This document shows positions 1 through 10,842 of a stretch of DNA of 64,000 nt, one piece after another. Positions within the stretch are counted from its first letter, which is position 1. The number at the start of each line of letters is the position of its first letter. A model generated the notes under the pieces. The model ran no database searches. It was not told the origin of the DNA and saw nothing but the letters and a program-made list of their open reading frames with translations. A program made the position numbers and the translations under genes. This stretch comes from Hortaea werneckii (lineage: Eukaryota > Ascomycota > Dothideomycetes > Mycosphaerellales > Teratosphaeriaceae): the NCBI GenBank assembly GCA_037044905.1, contig JBAOKB010000120.1, positions 1 through 64,000 of the forward strand. The letters run 5' to 3'.

Positions 1-2
1 CC

Positions 3-110
3 ATCCAGAACAAGCAAGGAATGCTGAATAGAGGGCCGTCGAAGAAGGAAACTCGAAACCCGGTGCGCAAGATGCGGAGGCTCATGGCAACTGCGTCCGC
101 GATCCTCTAA
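3..110 (+). CDS. possible 3' end of a gene entering from the left
   Basis: One forward frame is open from the window edge to a TAA at 108-110, while the other two forward frames close within the first 30 bases. The 35 residues are basic (Arg/Lys-rich, ending MATASAIL). This may be the tail of a gene lying outside the window or chance; no domain is visible, so function cannot be assigned. Low confidence. Confidence 0.2.
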   Translation: MQNKQGMLNRGPSKKETRNPVRKMRRLMATASAIL

Positions 111-1367
111 TTCCCCTCATCGTCGCGTGGCTACCTCGTGGCGGTCGCGCGTTTGTCACGCTAGCATGTCCTGTATAATGAACGTGCTCACCACATTTTT
201 TTCACTTCTTCACATGTCCGTAGACTAGTGGTGAGTGGAAGCCTTGTACCTTAGCCGGCGCATTGCCGTTACCGTGTCCGAGCATCGGTTGGGTTACTCC
301 AGTGAGATCGGCCAAGAAAGATCTTCGTCGAGATGTCGGTGAGCGGACGCTGCCACCTTACGTAGGTGCAGGACGCCATCTCGTATCTGTAGCACGTCTC
401 AGGCACCGATCCCACGCGGCAATGGCTTGACTCGTTCATGATCGACTTCAGCCGGTGCAACCCTGCCTGTGACAGGTCTCATTTCGTCGGACGTGGTAGT
501 TGCGCTCGTTGCGTCAGAGTCGCCGGCTCAATTACGTCGCGCCGCCGTTACGTGCAACGGAGGCGCAGTTGCCGCGATGTTCTTCGGTTCTTCTGGGTTG
601 TCGCACTACCAGCCCAGTCGGATGCAGCCGAGTCGAAGGGTTAGGGCATTGTAGGAGCTTCTGAGACTGTAGGAGACGTTTCCTGTTGTCCCGTGGTCCG
701 TTCATGAAGCTTAAAAGTTGGTAACATGCCTTGAAGTTGTACCGTCTCTATTGTGCAGTCCCATCCGGCTGACATTCGAGGACAAAAGACATAGTACGCG
801 CTCATGGATGGGCCCAGAATCGAAACGGCCGTCCTGCTCGGTGCGTAGGCCAGCGCATGCACGTCGACGTGGAAGAGGCAATGAGCTGCAGATGAGATCA
901 GGTGCGCGTGTTACGGGCGGGAGCTAGAGGGTTGTAGGGGGGCGCCACCAGGATCAACCTGACGAATGAGTCGGGCTCGTGGCGACCTTTCACCGAGCTG
1001 TAGCGTCGCACGCCCTGCCTTTTGCTGCAGCACCAACACCTCGAACGCTTGCTGCGGAAAGGCTTCCCTTGCAGCAACAGCAGCAGCATGGGCCCAACGT
1101 GCCGTCTCGCTGCATGGACGCCCGCTGCATGGCCGGAGGTGGGTTGAAGTGTCATTCTCTGATACGTCCCGATTACGAAGCTTATAGACCGAAGCATAAG
1201 TACACCATGCCTCTGCCATCCGTGACTTGTAGCCTCATTTGCCTCCTCTCTTCTCGCCAGCAAACAATTCCTGCCGCCTTTACTGGCAGTCCATACTAGC
1301 ACAACGCGCATTGCTACGCCACTGGCGTCGCCTTGGCCTACACCGAAAGAACCCCCGCCGCTCTAAC
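111..1367. other. intergenic, upstream of the DUF7896-type gene
   Basis: About 1.26 kb without a convincing gene. All reading frames here are short, overlap on both strands and show no protein-like composition. A short CAG/CAA run lies near 1070-1090. It presumably holds the promoter and 5' leader of the gene starting at 1368. Confidence 0.5.
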
Positions 1368-3472
1368 ATGTCTTGTCACAGCGATGACTCTTTACTGCGC
1401 TCTCTGGAACGTGAACGCCTGGCGATCTGGAGCTCATATCCTACCGAGGATGCACGTCACAAGGCCTGGGTTGAGCGGAAAGCTCAATTGATCTCATATC
1501 TATTTGGCGACACTTCAGCACCACGAAGCTTCCAACAAGAGGAGCCACAACGGGACGAGAGACCGACCAACGAAGCTGGACAATCGGTACGATGCTCCCC
1601 GATACACGTGTGACGTGCTGACATGCTGACGACCATTAGGCTCTCGGTCTTCCGGACTTGCAAAAAGCGAAGGCACAGCCATCTCGGAGTCACCACAATC
1701 TCGGTGCAACGGCCATGTCGCGCTCGAAGTCGATGAGAAGCTCTCCGCCTCGAATGCACTCGGCTGAAGTCCCTCGGCAAACCACTGGCAAACGGGATTT
1801 CGATCAACAACTGGACATGCAACACTCCGCCAGCTACACCTACGGCACGACATCCTGGCCTGCAAACGACACGACACCGGCACAGCACTCTGGCGATATG
1901 CAAGTGTACGAGCCTGGAGCTTACGTCTCCAAGCTCGCAAATATCTCCACTCCTGCAACAGCAGCCGCCAAAAGGCAGAAGGTAGATGGTGCCGGCACAA
2001 GTCAGCCGTCTCTCCCATCTTCTCTCGCTTTCAACACGTATGTGTCACCGACACTCACCATCTCGCCAAGTACCAGTATATCGAGTCAGCCGTCGCAGAG
2101 CTCGCTGCTATCAAGCGAGGCGATGAGCCGCACCAGTAGTTTGACGACATCACTGACCGATGCGGTCGATATGATGCGTGTTGAGTCTTCATTTTCGAAT
2201 TGCTCTGATCTCCCTTTCCCATTTGAGCAGCAAGATGTCGATGCTCCTTTCGTACAGAATGCTACAGAGAAGCCAGCTGGTAGCCTACAAGCTACCACGG
2301 GCTTTGAAGACGGTAGTAACAGTGCGCAGTTGCTCAGTAGCACTGGCTACGGCTTTGTTGGTCAGGACATTCCATTTGTCGAGTCTTCTCCTTTAGCTTT
2401 CGATTTTGGAAAGATGCGCACTCAGGCTACAGATCTCTCCTATGGTCAAGCACAAGCTATGGAGCGGACGGAATCGGAAAGTAGCACCTCCAGCATGTCG
2501 AGCAACCTGTCAATCGAACAGAAAGCATCAGAACGCCGCCGCAAGCATATCGAAAACGCCAAGCAGAACATAGCCCCCAAGAATCTTTCGAGAGGCCCTA
2601 CTTCAGCGCCGGAGAGTTCGACAGCCAATTCGACGCTATTGAAGCCAGAAGATGCAGTAAGGCGCAAAGAGGCTATCACCAAGACACCCTACGTCCGACC
2701 GCAACATCCCAAACTCTATTGCTCTCTGTGCAAGGAGTATCCAAACGGGTTCCGTGGCGAGCATGAACTTCGTAGACATTATGACCGTGCTCATGCAGAG
2801 ACACGCCATGTCTGGATTTGTGTCGAACCGACGACGAATTCGAAAGAAGGCTGGTGGCCCCAGAAGCCTCTCGGTATCTGCAAGCAGTGCAAGCAGCAGA
2901 AGCACTACAACGTCTACTACAACGCAGCTGCCCACCTAAGAAGAGCGCATTTCTGCCCTCGAAAGCGGGGCAGGAAAGCCCGAGGTGAAGAGCGCGAGAG
3001 CAGAGCTGGCAAGGCTGGTGGTGACTGGCCTCCGATCGAATGGCTGAAAGCCAACGGTTGGCTGAAGGAGGTTGAGATCACATCTGCGCAATTCTTCGCA
3101 CCTAATGTAGTGCCATCTCAACTGGACACGACATTCAACGACAGTCTCTGTGAGGATGACATGGATCTCCCGCCAGACTCCGGAATCGATCTCCAGCAAC
3201 CAGACTTCTCGTCCATCGCCAATGGTCCCCACCCGTATCCTGTCCCGTCAACTACTGAATTTACTTATGGATACCCGACGCCCGCGATCGACGCCTCTGC
3301 ATACTTCACAGGCAACACCTATCCCGAGCAAGCGAACGTCAGCCTCCAAGCACCCCTGATGGAGCACACAGTCAGTGCGCCACCGACGCTACTCTCCAGC
3401 AACTTCGACTCTTCCGTGTACGATGTAAATCGATTTGTTTATCCAATAGATACCCCGCAGTTCCCGCAGTGA
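1368..3472 (+). CDS. DUF7896-type C2H2-like zinc-binding protein
   Basis: Two exons, 1368-1586 and 1640-3472, give 683 residues. The 53-nt intron has a gtacga donor and an attag acceptor and keeps phase 0. The start is the first in-frame ATG of the exon (MSCHSDDSLLRSLERERL). The N-terminal two thirds are Ser/Thr/Gln-rich and look disordered, as in fungal regulators. Around residues 428-540 there is a compact Cys/His block: CSLCKEYPNGFRGEHELRRH, then CKQCKQQKHYNVYYNAAAHL, RRAHFCPRKRGRK and a WPPIEWLKANGWLKE tail. I recognise this order as the fungal DUF7896 region, with two unorthodox zinc fingers. The C-terminus is acidic and Tyr/Pro-rich. A nuclear DNA-binding role is inferred; no target is known. 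It is convergent with the M28 peptidase gene, 257 bp away. Confidence 0.85.
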
Positions 3473-3729
3473 TGAGTCCGTGGGCTACGAAAGAACGACA
3501 GCGAGATTTTTCTTTTCGGCATACTTAATAATAAAGAGACGGCCTCCACGGTAGATCAGGACTGGATCGGCGGACGCTGCAGTTTTAACAGCGACGCGCA
3601 ATAGGGGCTCAGATCTATTGTATAGTAATAATGTGTGCATAAACCCTTCTTTCCGGCTTGTATAGCAATATATCCATTTACTTATTATATCAATTTGCTT
3701 GATCACCTTCTCAAACCTCTCTGCATCCC

Positions 3730-5301
3730 CTAAAGCTGGTCAATAGGTAAAGGGAAAACAGCAGGACTCTTGAGTCCATCCTCGCCAACCGCCCTGATTC
3801 CAAACTGGTAGTTATCCTTACTCAGCATAACCGTCACATTACCCGTCATACCAATATCCAGCGAGTGCGTCCACTGCAGACTTCCGCTGGTCCTGTATAC
3901 CAACTCGTAGCTCGCCACCAGCGGATCATCGCTAACCTCCCAGAAGAACCGACTATCATTCGACAGCGCTTCGACGGGGGTATCCTCATCCGACGCCGTC
4001 GTCCCAATCCCGTACGAAATATAAACATCCTGAGGCCTAGCCGGTGCGTTGGCGGCGGAGTACATAGTCGCCAACGTGACCTTGGCCACTCGCGCGGTGT
4101 AATCGAAGTCGACGAACTCCAACAGGTCGCCGTACTGGATGCCGTCCTCCTCGCGGACATCCTGGTGCTGGTGCGCAAAATCCTCATACGCTTCGGTGAA
4201 GCGCACGGCAGGGTACCCTTGCTCCAGGAAGCCGATGTGGTCGCCGCCCCGGCCGAAGCGGTCGTGGCGGTAGATCAGCTTGACCTGCATGTCGATCCAC
4301 TCGACCGCTCCCGCGGCCACTTCGGCGATGTATCGGCCGAGCTGTTGGGCTGGCGAGTCGTTCCAGGCGCCGATGATGCTGTATTGGCGCTCCAGCGCGG
4401 CGTTGCTGGTAAAGTTGGGGTAGTAGATGCTTGCGCCGAACAGACGGACCGTGTAGTCGTTGATGGGGTCGAAGGGGGCGTTCTTGCCAGTGCCGACAGT
4501 GTCGACGTTCCAGTTGCCTTCGACGTTGATGCTTGCGTTCTTCAGCGTCTCGGCTAGGTGGGTGGCGCCGTAGAGACCTTGCTCTTCGCCGGCAGTGGCG
4601 ACGAACATCATTGTTGCTTTCGGCTTGCCCATCTTCGCTACCACGCGCGCCATCTCCATCAGGACGGCAACGCCTGATGCGTCGTCATCGGCCCCTGGCG
4701 CATCACCAGTGTAGTCCAGTATGTCAAGTTTCCTGGAATCGTAATGGCCCGTCACAACATAAGTCCTGTTACTATCTTCAGTGCCATTTATCCTGGCAAC
4801 TACGTTGGTGATGTTGACCGGAAATGGGACCCGGCTAGCGACGCCCTGAATATAGGAGTCGAAGTAGACCTCCATACTCCCATCGCCTTGCTCAGCGTAG
4901 CCCTGCATCTCCTCGTAGATCCAGTCCCTCGCCGCGCCGATACCGAACGTGCTGGAGTTCTGCTGCGACAGGGTATGGCGGGTCCCAAATCCTGCAAGCT
5001 TGGTAATGATGCGCTCCACTTGGTCTGCGTCGACTTCGTTGAGCATGGCCTTGAGCTCAGAAGTGGGCGCTTGGGGCTCGATGGGAGAACCGACGTCGCT
5101 GACTGGCCAGTCCGCCGCAGGGCAAAGCCCCCAGGGTTCGGTTATTACGCTGCCTGGTCGATCGATCCATTCTGTCATACCGCCATAGTTGTCGTTGCCG
5201 TGGTCGTAGTTGCCATGGTGCCATCCGGGTCCGCCATGGCGATCATCAGCTACTGCAAATGGCGCAAGGGCCGCAAGGGCAGTGAGTCCTGTTGCGAGCA
5301 T
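3730..5301 (-). CDS. secreted M28-family zinc aminopeptidase with C-terminal Fn3-like domain
   Basis: A single exon encodes 523 residues. Residues 1-18 form a hydrophobic signal peptide without an N-terminal basic residue. Residues 19-41 are rich in His, Gly, Asp and Asn. The M28 catalytic core follows: VVTGHYDSR supplies the first His (about 186), GADDDASG the bridging Asp (about 206), ATAGEEQG the general base and ligand Glu pair (239-240), NWNVDTVG an Asp (about 267) and YEDFAHQHQD the last His. M28 enzymes bind two zinc ions and remove N-terminal residues from peptides. The last 105 or so residues look like a fibronectin-III-type beta domain. Several NxS/T sites fit secretion. The exact substrate preference cannot be read from sequence. 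Confidence 0.92.
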   Translation of the reverse strand: MLATGLTALAALAPFAVADDRHGGPGWHHGNYDHGNDNYGGMTEWIDRPGSVITEPWGLCPAADWPVSDVGSPIEPQAPTSELKAMLNEVDADQVERIITKLAGFGTRHTLSQQNSSTFGIGAARDWIYEEMQGYAEQGDGSMEVYFDSYIQGVASRVPFPVNITNVVARINGTEDSNRTYVVTGHYDSRKLDILDYTGDAPGADDDASGVAVLMEMARVVAKMGKPKATMMFVATAGEEQGLYGATHLAETLKNASINVEGNWNVDTVGTGKNAPFDPINDYTVRLFGASIYYPNFTSNAALERQYSIIGAWNDSPAQQLGRYIAEVAAGAVEWIDMQVKLIYRHDRFGRGGDHIGFLEQGYPAVRFTEAYEDFAHQHQDVREEDGIQYGDLLEFVDFDYTARVAKVTLATMYSAANAPARPQDVYISYGIGTTASDEDTPVEALSNDSRFFWEVSDDPLVASYELVYRTSGSLQWTHSLDIGMTGNVTVMLSKDNYQFGIRAVGEDGLKSPAVFPLPIDQL

Positions 5302-5921
5302 TATTCCTGTCTGTTAGCTTGTTCAAAAACCCAACTGTTCCTGACATCCTTCTAAATGTCCTCTATAAGTACCTGTAGGCTTCACCACGCCGAAATCGCA
5401 GCATTGAGATCATCATGAAGATCAGCTGCCTGTCCCGGCCTAGTAGATGGCGCGACTGACTGGGCGACATGCAGGAACCACATTTGCTTTCTTGTCAATG
5501 ACCAGTTGCCGGCGATGCCCAGTGTTCACAGCTCATATTTGCCAGCGGGTTGTGACGGGAGATGTGAAGTCGACATGGGTTAACACTTCGCAGTATCTAG
5601 TGAGCTGCCTTAATAGGAAGGCGGCTGGGTCTTGACTTCTTGGCAGGTGACATGCCATGCAACCCCTCTTGTGAGCCTCTCCACACTCGCCGAGTGCATG
5701 GCAGTAACTTCCAAGGAACTCTTTCCAATGCTAAAGTCCGTTCAATACCTGCTGTCTAGTAATCAATGCAACGCTGTGTTTGGGTATCATTCGAATCTCA
5801 CGCTTTACCTTCCCTGTTTTAACGCCGCTTCTTTGCACCTTCAGAGCTTTACCCTTAACCGTGTCTTGGTTTCTCCTCACCCAACCTTTCCTTATTTCGA
5901 CCGCAAGTGTGTTCAATCTTA
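5302..5921. other. intergenic between two minus-strand genes
   Basis: This 620-bp stretch holds the promoter of the M28 gene and the 3' region of the GRF zinc-finger gene. A 199-codon plus-strand frame crosses it but continues antisense into the GRF gene and has no protein-like features, so I do not call it. Confidence 0.5.
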
Positions 5922-7106
5922 TCAGTCTGCGTGCTGCCCATGTTCGATTTGCCATCTCAATTGCCGTATCACACCCCGATCTAGTTCCATATCGGCCTCT
6001 AGGCTCTCAATCCTTTTCTGCAACTCTGCAATTTTGGCTTCTTTTGACTTCAAAGCCAGTCGCGATATGTCGCGTCCTCGGGCGACGCCTTGGGCCTTCA
6101 GATCGTGCTTCGATAGTATGCTGCGGAGATTAGAAAGGACGTCCGGGGGAAGTCTGACGGCGGAAAGAGCTGAGAGTGCTTCAGCGGTGAGCGTAGACGC
6201 GGAATCTGCAGGGTTCACCAGTGCGTTGTGATGTCGGGCTGATGTAGGAGTTTGCGCAGTCGTAGGCGTAGGCGCAATGTATGGCGTCTTGACGACAGGT
6301 TCATGCTCTTCGCTAATGGGAGAGAATGCTGCTGGTCGCTTAGAAGGCGACTGAAAGTAATCGATGGCCGGTTTGCCATTCATACCCGCGGTAGAAGGCG
6401 TTACTGGCTGCTGCTGCGGCATCTCCCAGGGCAACTTTCTTTTCCCGCTTGTAGCAGGAGTTGCATAGACGCCTGTCTTCTGCGCCTTGTTGGGCGTCTC
6501 TGGCGCAGTGCGGGCGGCGACCTTGGCGAGATCGTGCTCTTCTTGAGCTGTAAGTGACCAAGAGAAAGCCTCCTCATCTTCATCGTCCATCCTGGCGATG
6601 CTGGCGCCGCGTTTCAAGCCAGCCTTTTGTACTTGGTCCATGGGCGAGCTGTACGGTGGTGGCGGACTTGACGGTTTTGCACTCGCTTGCCTATTTGACG
6701 CCCCGTTGTCGCTTGTCGCATCGGCATTGGAGAAAGCCCCATATTCATTCCGCCCGTATCCTCTTCCAGCATTCCAGCCATCCTGCGTCTGACCTCCAGC
6801 ATTCACACCACCTGGCTCCGTTCGCTTCCCACTTAGCACCGCCGCTTCTTCTCGCGGCTTCGCGTCCTCATCCCAAAGGAAGAAATCACACCTCTTTTCC
6901 TGCTGCTGCTGACAAGTGTAGAACCATCTCCCCTGATTCTTGCCCTCCTTTTTCACCTTAAAATGCTCGGCCGGCAATCGCGGAGTGCAATTGCATTGCC
7001 AAATACCATCCGCGAAGAGTCCTTTTGTCCGAATAGCAGAAACTCCGCCGCCGCGGCCGCCTCTGCTTGACGTCGTTCCTCGCCCACGACCGCGACCTCG
7101 CAACAT
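5922..7106 (-). CDS. GRF-type zinc finger protein with C-terminal coiled coil
   Basis: The protein has 394 residues. The open frame runs another 87 codons upstream, but I chose the ATG at 7104-7106 because MLRGRGRGRGTTSSRGGRGG is the usual Arg/Gly-rich beginning of this fungal family. The GRF zinc finger sits at about residues 28-75: LFADGIWQCNC, PAEHFKVKKEGKNQGRWFYTC, QQQQEKRCDFFLWDEDA, with the zinc ligands and the defining G-R-F/W-Y core. GRF fingers bind single-stranded nucleic acid in topoisomerase III alpha, NEIL3 and APE2. The middle is Pro/Ser-rich and disordered; the last 65 residues form a heptad-like helix (KEAKIAELQKRIESLEADME). A nuclear nucleic-acid-binding role is inferred; there is no catalytic domain. 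Confidence 0.85.
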   Translation of the reverse strand: MLRGRGRGRGTTSSRGGRGGGVSAIRTKGLFADGIWQCNCTPRLPAEHFKVKKEGKNQGRWFYTCQQQQEKRCDFFLWDEDAKPREEAAVLSGKRTEPGGVNAGGQTQDGWNAGRGYGRNEYGAFSNADATSDNGASNRQASAKPSSPPPPYSSPMDQVQKAGLKRGASIARMDDEDEEAFSWSLTAQEEHDLAKVAARTAPETPNKAQKTGVYATPATSGKRKLPWEMPQQQPVTPSTAGMNGKPAIDYFQSPSKRPAAFSPISEEHEPVVKTPYIAPTPTTAQTPTSARHHNALVNPADSASTLTAEALSALSAVRLPPDVLSNLRSILSKHDLKAQGVARGRDISRLALKSKEAKIAELQKRIESLEADMELDRGVIRQLRWQIEHGQHAD

Positions 7107-7830
7107 GTTACTCGATGTCGAGATACTTGCTAATCCAACAATTGCGTCTTTGTAAGCTTGTCGCAAATGGGGTTCAAGAGCAGCATTCAACTTCCGTCTC
7201 GAGTCGCCTAGCAACGGCATGTCGTCATATGCGATGCGGCCCGGATCACTCGTCGATCGGGCCGAAACCAAAGCCCGACGCAGCGATCGGAGTCCTACCT
7301 CCCATCGCCAGCGCAGCACTCTAAGAGGTACGCAAACGGACGACTGCATTATTTGAGACACATTCAATTTTCGGGCGATGATACGCGGAACTGATCTCCT
7401 TCCCCTTGAACATGTTGACGTTAGAGCAGCTGGCAGAGGCCTTGTCTAGACCGGCTCATTGGTCACTGTATCTGACCGCGCTCTGGGAAAGCCTAAGTCG
7501 CCTTGCATGATACAACAGGGGCGGGCATCAAGTGGCTGCATCAATTAATGTAGGCGAGTGGCAGCTCATCGTGTGCTTCACAGCGACCGGCGTATACAAG
7601 CAAAGACTCAGTGACACCCTATCATGAGACGGTTTGGTAAGTGCATTCGATTTCGATTGCCCTCAAACTACGGTTTATCTTCAAAACACTCCAGCTCCTG
7701 GCCAGATGACTTGATTGCTCATCAAGTCTCCCCTCTTGAACGCAAACCCATCCTCCACAACTTCTTACTCCGTGACGTCTTCTACAACTCCTCCTTCACA
7801 ACTTCTTGGCTCCTTTGCCGCTACCACTCC
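7107..7830. other. intergenic, promoter of the GRF gene and 3' region of the LPMO gene
   Basis: About 720 bp. An in-frame leader open to 7367 precedes the chosen GRF-protein start. No separate gene is supported. Confidence 0.45.
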
Positions 7831-8975
7831 TTAGATGCGGTTTGGGTAGCTGCACCACCAGCCAGTGCAACCACCAGCCGCCTGGGAGCTAGCAGCGTTG
7901 TTGACCGGAATAGACTGGGAGCAAGACGAGGAGTCACCTTGAGCAACAGGGGCCGCAGAGGAGCTTGCGCCGCCAGCTGAGGCGGACGAAGATTGGCCAG
8001 AGCTGTAGTCGGAAGACTGAGCAGAGCCAGAAGAGTAAGAGCCCTCAGAGGAGCTAGTCGAGTCAGAAGAACCAGAGACAGCGAACGAGGACGAGCCGGA
8101 TGAACCACCGTCCCAGACCGCCGGGCCTGGCATCTCGTAGGAAGTCGCGCCGTTCCACATGGAGAAGTCGATGCTGGGCGAGTCGGCATCGTAAAGACCA
8201 GGGATCTGGACCATTGGGCCCGGGGAACCGCTGCCACCACCCGAGATACGGAGCTGAGCGCACTCCATGTAGAACTGAGCCTTGCCGACATGGCCCTCGT
8301 GGATGGCAATGTGCTCAGGACGGACCTAGAGAGGACGAAATCAGTAGGCGTTCGTCTTACGGGTCCTGGGAAATCTTACCAAGTACTCGCCGTCTGGGGT
8401 CTCGGCGGGGATGGTGAACTCGATGCGGTCATCCTGCCAGGTACCTATGCCAATTGTCAGCAAAGGAAGCTCGTGACAATGTGACAAGCAACTCACCCCA
8501 GCTGTTCTCGTCGGAAGCAGGGCCATTCATGCCGCTCTCCCAGACCTTGAACCAGTCACCGTCACCTTCGTAGCTGCTGACGTCTCCACTGGGGGCCAGA
8601 CTCATGTAGACGAAGCCAGGGCCGGGATGCTCGATGAACTCGTTGTAAGCGAGCTTGAAGCCGACCTTGTCGCCGGCCTTGACGTCGTAAGTCTGGGTGC
8701 CGTCTCCAGCCGAAGCGCCCTTGTTGCAGCGGAGGTCCGGGGAGTTGACCACCTCGTCGGTGTAGGAAGGCATGTAGGTGTTGCTGTTCTTGCGGATGTA
8801 GTCGTAATCGCCACCGATCATCTCATCGTTGACTGTCCATCAATCAGTATACTTGGAGGCATTACGAGACTGTGCGCGCTTCAGCTAGCTTACCGACGAG
8901 CTGACTGAAAATGTAGTGGGCTTGGGCCGTAAGCGGCGCTGCCAGCAGCGCTGCGTAAAGAGAGCGGGAGTGCAT
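7831..8975 (-). CDS. AA9 lytic polysaccharide monooxygenase, secreted, Ser-rich C-terminal extension
   Basis: Four exons (8975-8894, 8832-8497, 8444-8380, 8325-7831) give 325 residues; every join keeps phase. The signal peptide MHSRSLYAALLAAPLTAQA is cut directly before His, so mature His1 (HYIFSQLV) would form the copper histidine brace. The second brace His is in EFIEHPGPGFVYMS, and the axial Tyr with its partner Gln is in GKAQFYMECAQLRI. AA9 enzymes oxidatively cleave cellulose or related glucans outside the cell using copper and a reductant or peroxide. After the catalytic domain come about 110 residues dominated by Ser, Gly and Ala, ending in a short Cys/Trp segment. No CBM1 cellulose-binding module is present. 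The ordinary fungal introns argue against recent bacterial transfer. Confidence 0.92.
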
Positions 8976-9781
8976 GGTGGAGTTTGAGGGTGTTTATCGA
9001 AAGAACGAATGTCTGAAAGCTGGAATAGGGCTGCTAAGTGAGCGAAAGAAGTGAATTTGTCTGATTTGACTCCAATACTGAGCAGACAGATGGTGGCTCT
9101 TTATATCTACCTGCCTGGGTTGCAGCATATTACCTTTCTCAGACAGCGTATAGACGCTGCTTGGGCCAGGCAAAGGAAATGCCAAGTGCCATTGATTGCT
9201 CTTGGCGAGGATGAAACTATACCAAGCTGCTCGCTTGACCAGTTGTGACATGACAAGCCGAAAACAGCGTGCACCGCCGAACAGGCTGAATCTGTACACC
9301 CTTTGGATGAAATGTGACCCATGGTTCTCGACTGCCCAACACGTTATGTTTGCGTCGTCTTCATTACAAGGCAGGTTTGAGGCGTCCTTCTCCTTAGGAG
9401 GTGCTGTTTCGGAAAGTCTTGGCTGCCATTTCGACTAAACTGCCGACATATGGCGACGAGTAATTCTCCTAGCCGCCGCCGCATTGCATGATTAAAACAC
9501 TGACATGTAGGTATGCTTGGTAAGACTTCCAAAGAACGTCAGATACAGGTTCCAATGAATAAGGTCTTAATGAGCAGATTGTGTCAGCTCTTGTGGAGGT
9601 TGTCTGAAGATGAAGTGGTGAATATGATTGAGGTCCTCATTGTTCGTGGCAGTGCGTGGAAGAGGATGGTAGTAAATGGTCTCTATTGTTACAGCGATAT
9701 ACGCTCATCTCATGATATTAGACGTCTTTCTCTCGTCTTTCGCCTCTCACTCCCTTGAAATTCCCAGAGCGAATGGGATAC
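8976..9781. other. intergenic, LPMO promoter and rpn10 3' region
   Basis: About 800 bp without a supported gene. Reading frames on both strands are short and lack recognisable sequence. It would hold the carbon-source-responsive promoter expected for an LPMO gene, but I did not identify a specific regulator site. Confidence 0.45.
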
Positions 9782-10842
9782 TCATTGCGTGTCCATGCCA
9801 TCCTTATCCTCCTGGTCCTTTTTCTTGTCCTCTTCCCTTCTCACCTCCGTCTCCATCCCTGTCTGCTGCGTCGCACTTCCGACCGGCTCACCATTGCCAT
9901 CCACCTGCACATTCCCACCCTCGCCACTCCCACTCGACTTCCCCGCCTCTTCAGGAACACTCTCAAGCGGCGTCTTCCCATCAGCCTCGGCCTTCTGTCT
10001 TTCCTCCCTCGCCTGCCTCTCCCGTTCTTCCTCCATCGACATCCTCAGCACCAACGCCAGTTCAGGATCCATATTCGGATCGACGCCGAACTCAAAGTTC
10101 TCGCCACCAGCACCACCGGCACCACCTCCTTCACCCCCCGCTCCGGCCGCGCCTGCTCCCATGCCAGCACCGCCGCCTTCTCCGGCCAGGATCGGACTCG
10201 CCACGATCGCATCACTCAGTAGACCCGGGCCCGGCTGCACAACCTCCAAATGCGACCCCTCCCCACCCTTCACACTTTCATTAAACGCCCGCAGCTTCTC
10301 CAGATTCTCGTCGCTTAGATCTCCAAACGCCACGAGGTCCACCGCCGTGTTATTCTTCTTCATCCGCTTCGCAAGCTTGACCAATTTCTCCTTGTCCTCA
10401 TGGACGGGACTGCAAACGAACACGACGACGCGCTGCCGCTGGGACTTGTTCTGGCGGTGTTTGAGCGCGAGACTGGCAATCATGATCCCCGTGTACAGGT
10501 GCGAGGAGCCGTGGATCTTCGTCCGGTGGAGGCCGTCGAGGATCTTGCCCGGGTTCGTGGTCAGCGTGGTCAGGACTTCGGGACCCGAGGTCCCCGCCAT
10601 CGACATCAGGCCGACGGAGGATTCCGGGTTTGATTGCGTTTTGCTGTGGAAGAGGAGGTTGGCGGCGTCGCATTGCGCTTCCCAGCGTGAGGGGATGTAG
10701 TCGCCGTTTCGGCTGGATTCGCTGTTGTCGACACTGTTGGGCTGGGGTTAGCAATGCTTTTAACCACGTGACTTGGAGGACGTGAGAGATAGAGGGCTAG
10801 GTAGAGATAGACATACACGATCATGGTGGCTTCGAGGACCAT
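9782..10842 (-). CDS. rpn10: 26S proteasome regulatory subunit Rpn10 (VWA + UIM)
   Basis: Two exons, 10842-10817 and 10733-9782, give 325 residues. The tiny first exon MVLEATMIV joins VDNSESSRNGDY across a gtatgt..acag intron of 83 nt, rebuilding the invariant start of Rpn10/S5a. The VWA domain covers about residues 1-190 and docks Rpn10 on the 19S regulatory particle. One ubiquitin-interacting motif follows at DPELALVLRMSMEEERERQ and captures polyubiquitinated substrates. The linker between them is unusually rich in Gly and Ala (GEGGGAGMGAGAAGAGGEGG). The tail is acidic and Lys/Glu-rich. The gene starts divergently from the borealin gene, 438 bp apart. Confidence 0.95.

Noticed and set aside
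3865..4557. 230-codon frame antisense to the M28 peptidase
   Set aside because: Shadow of a GC-rich conserved gene; no independent protein features.
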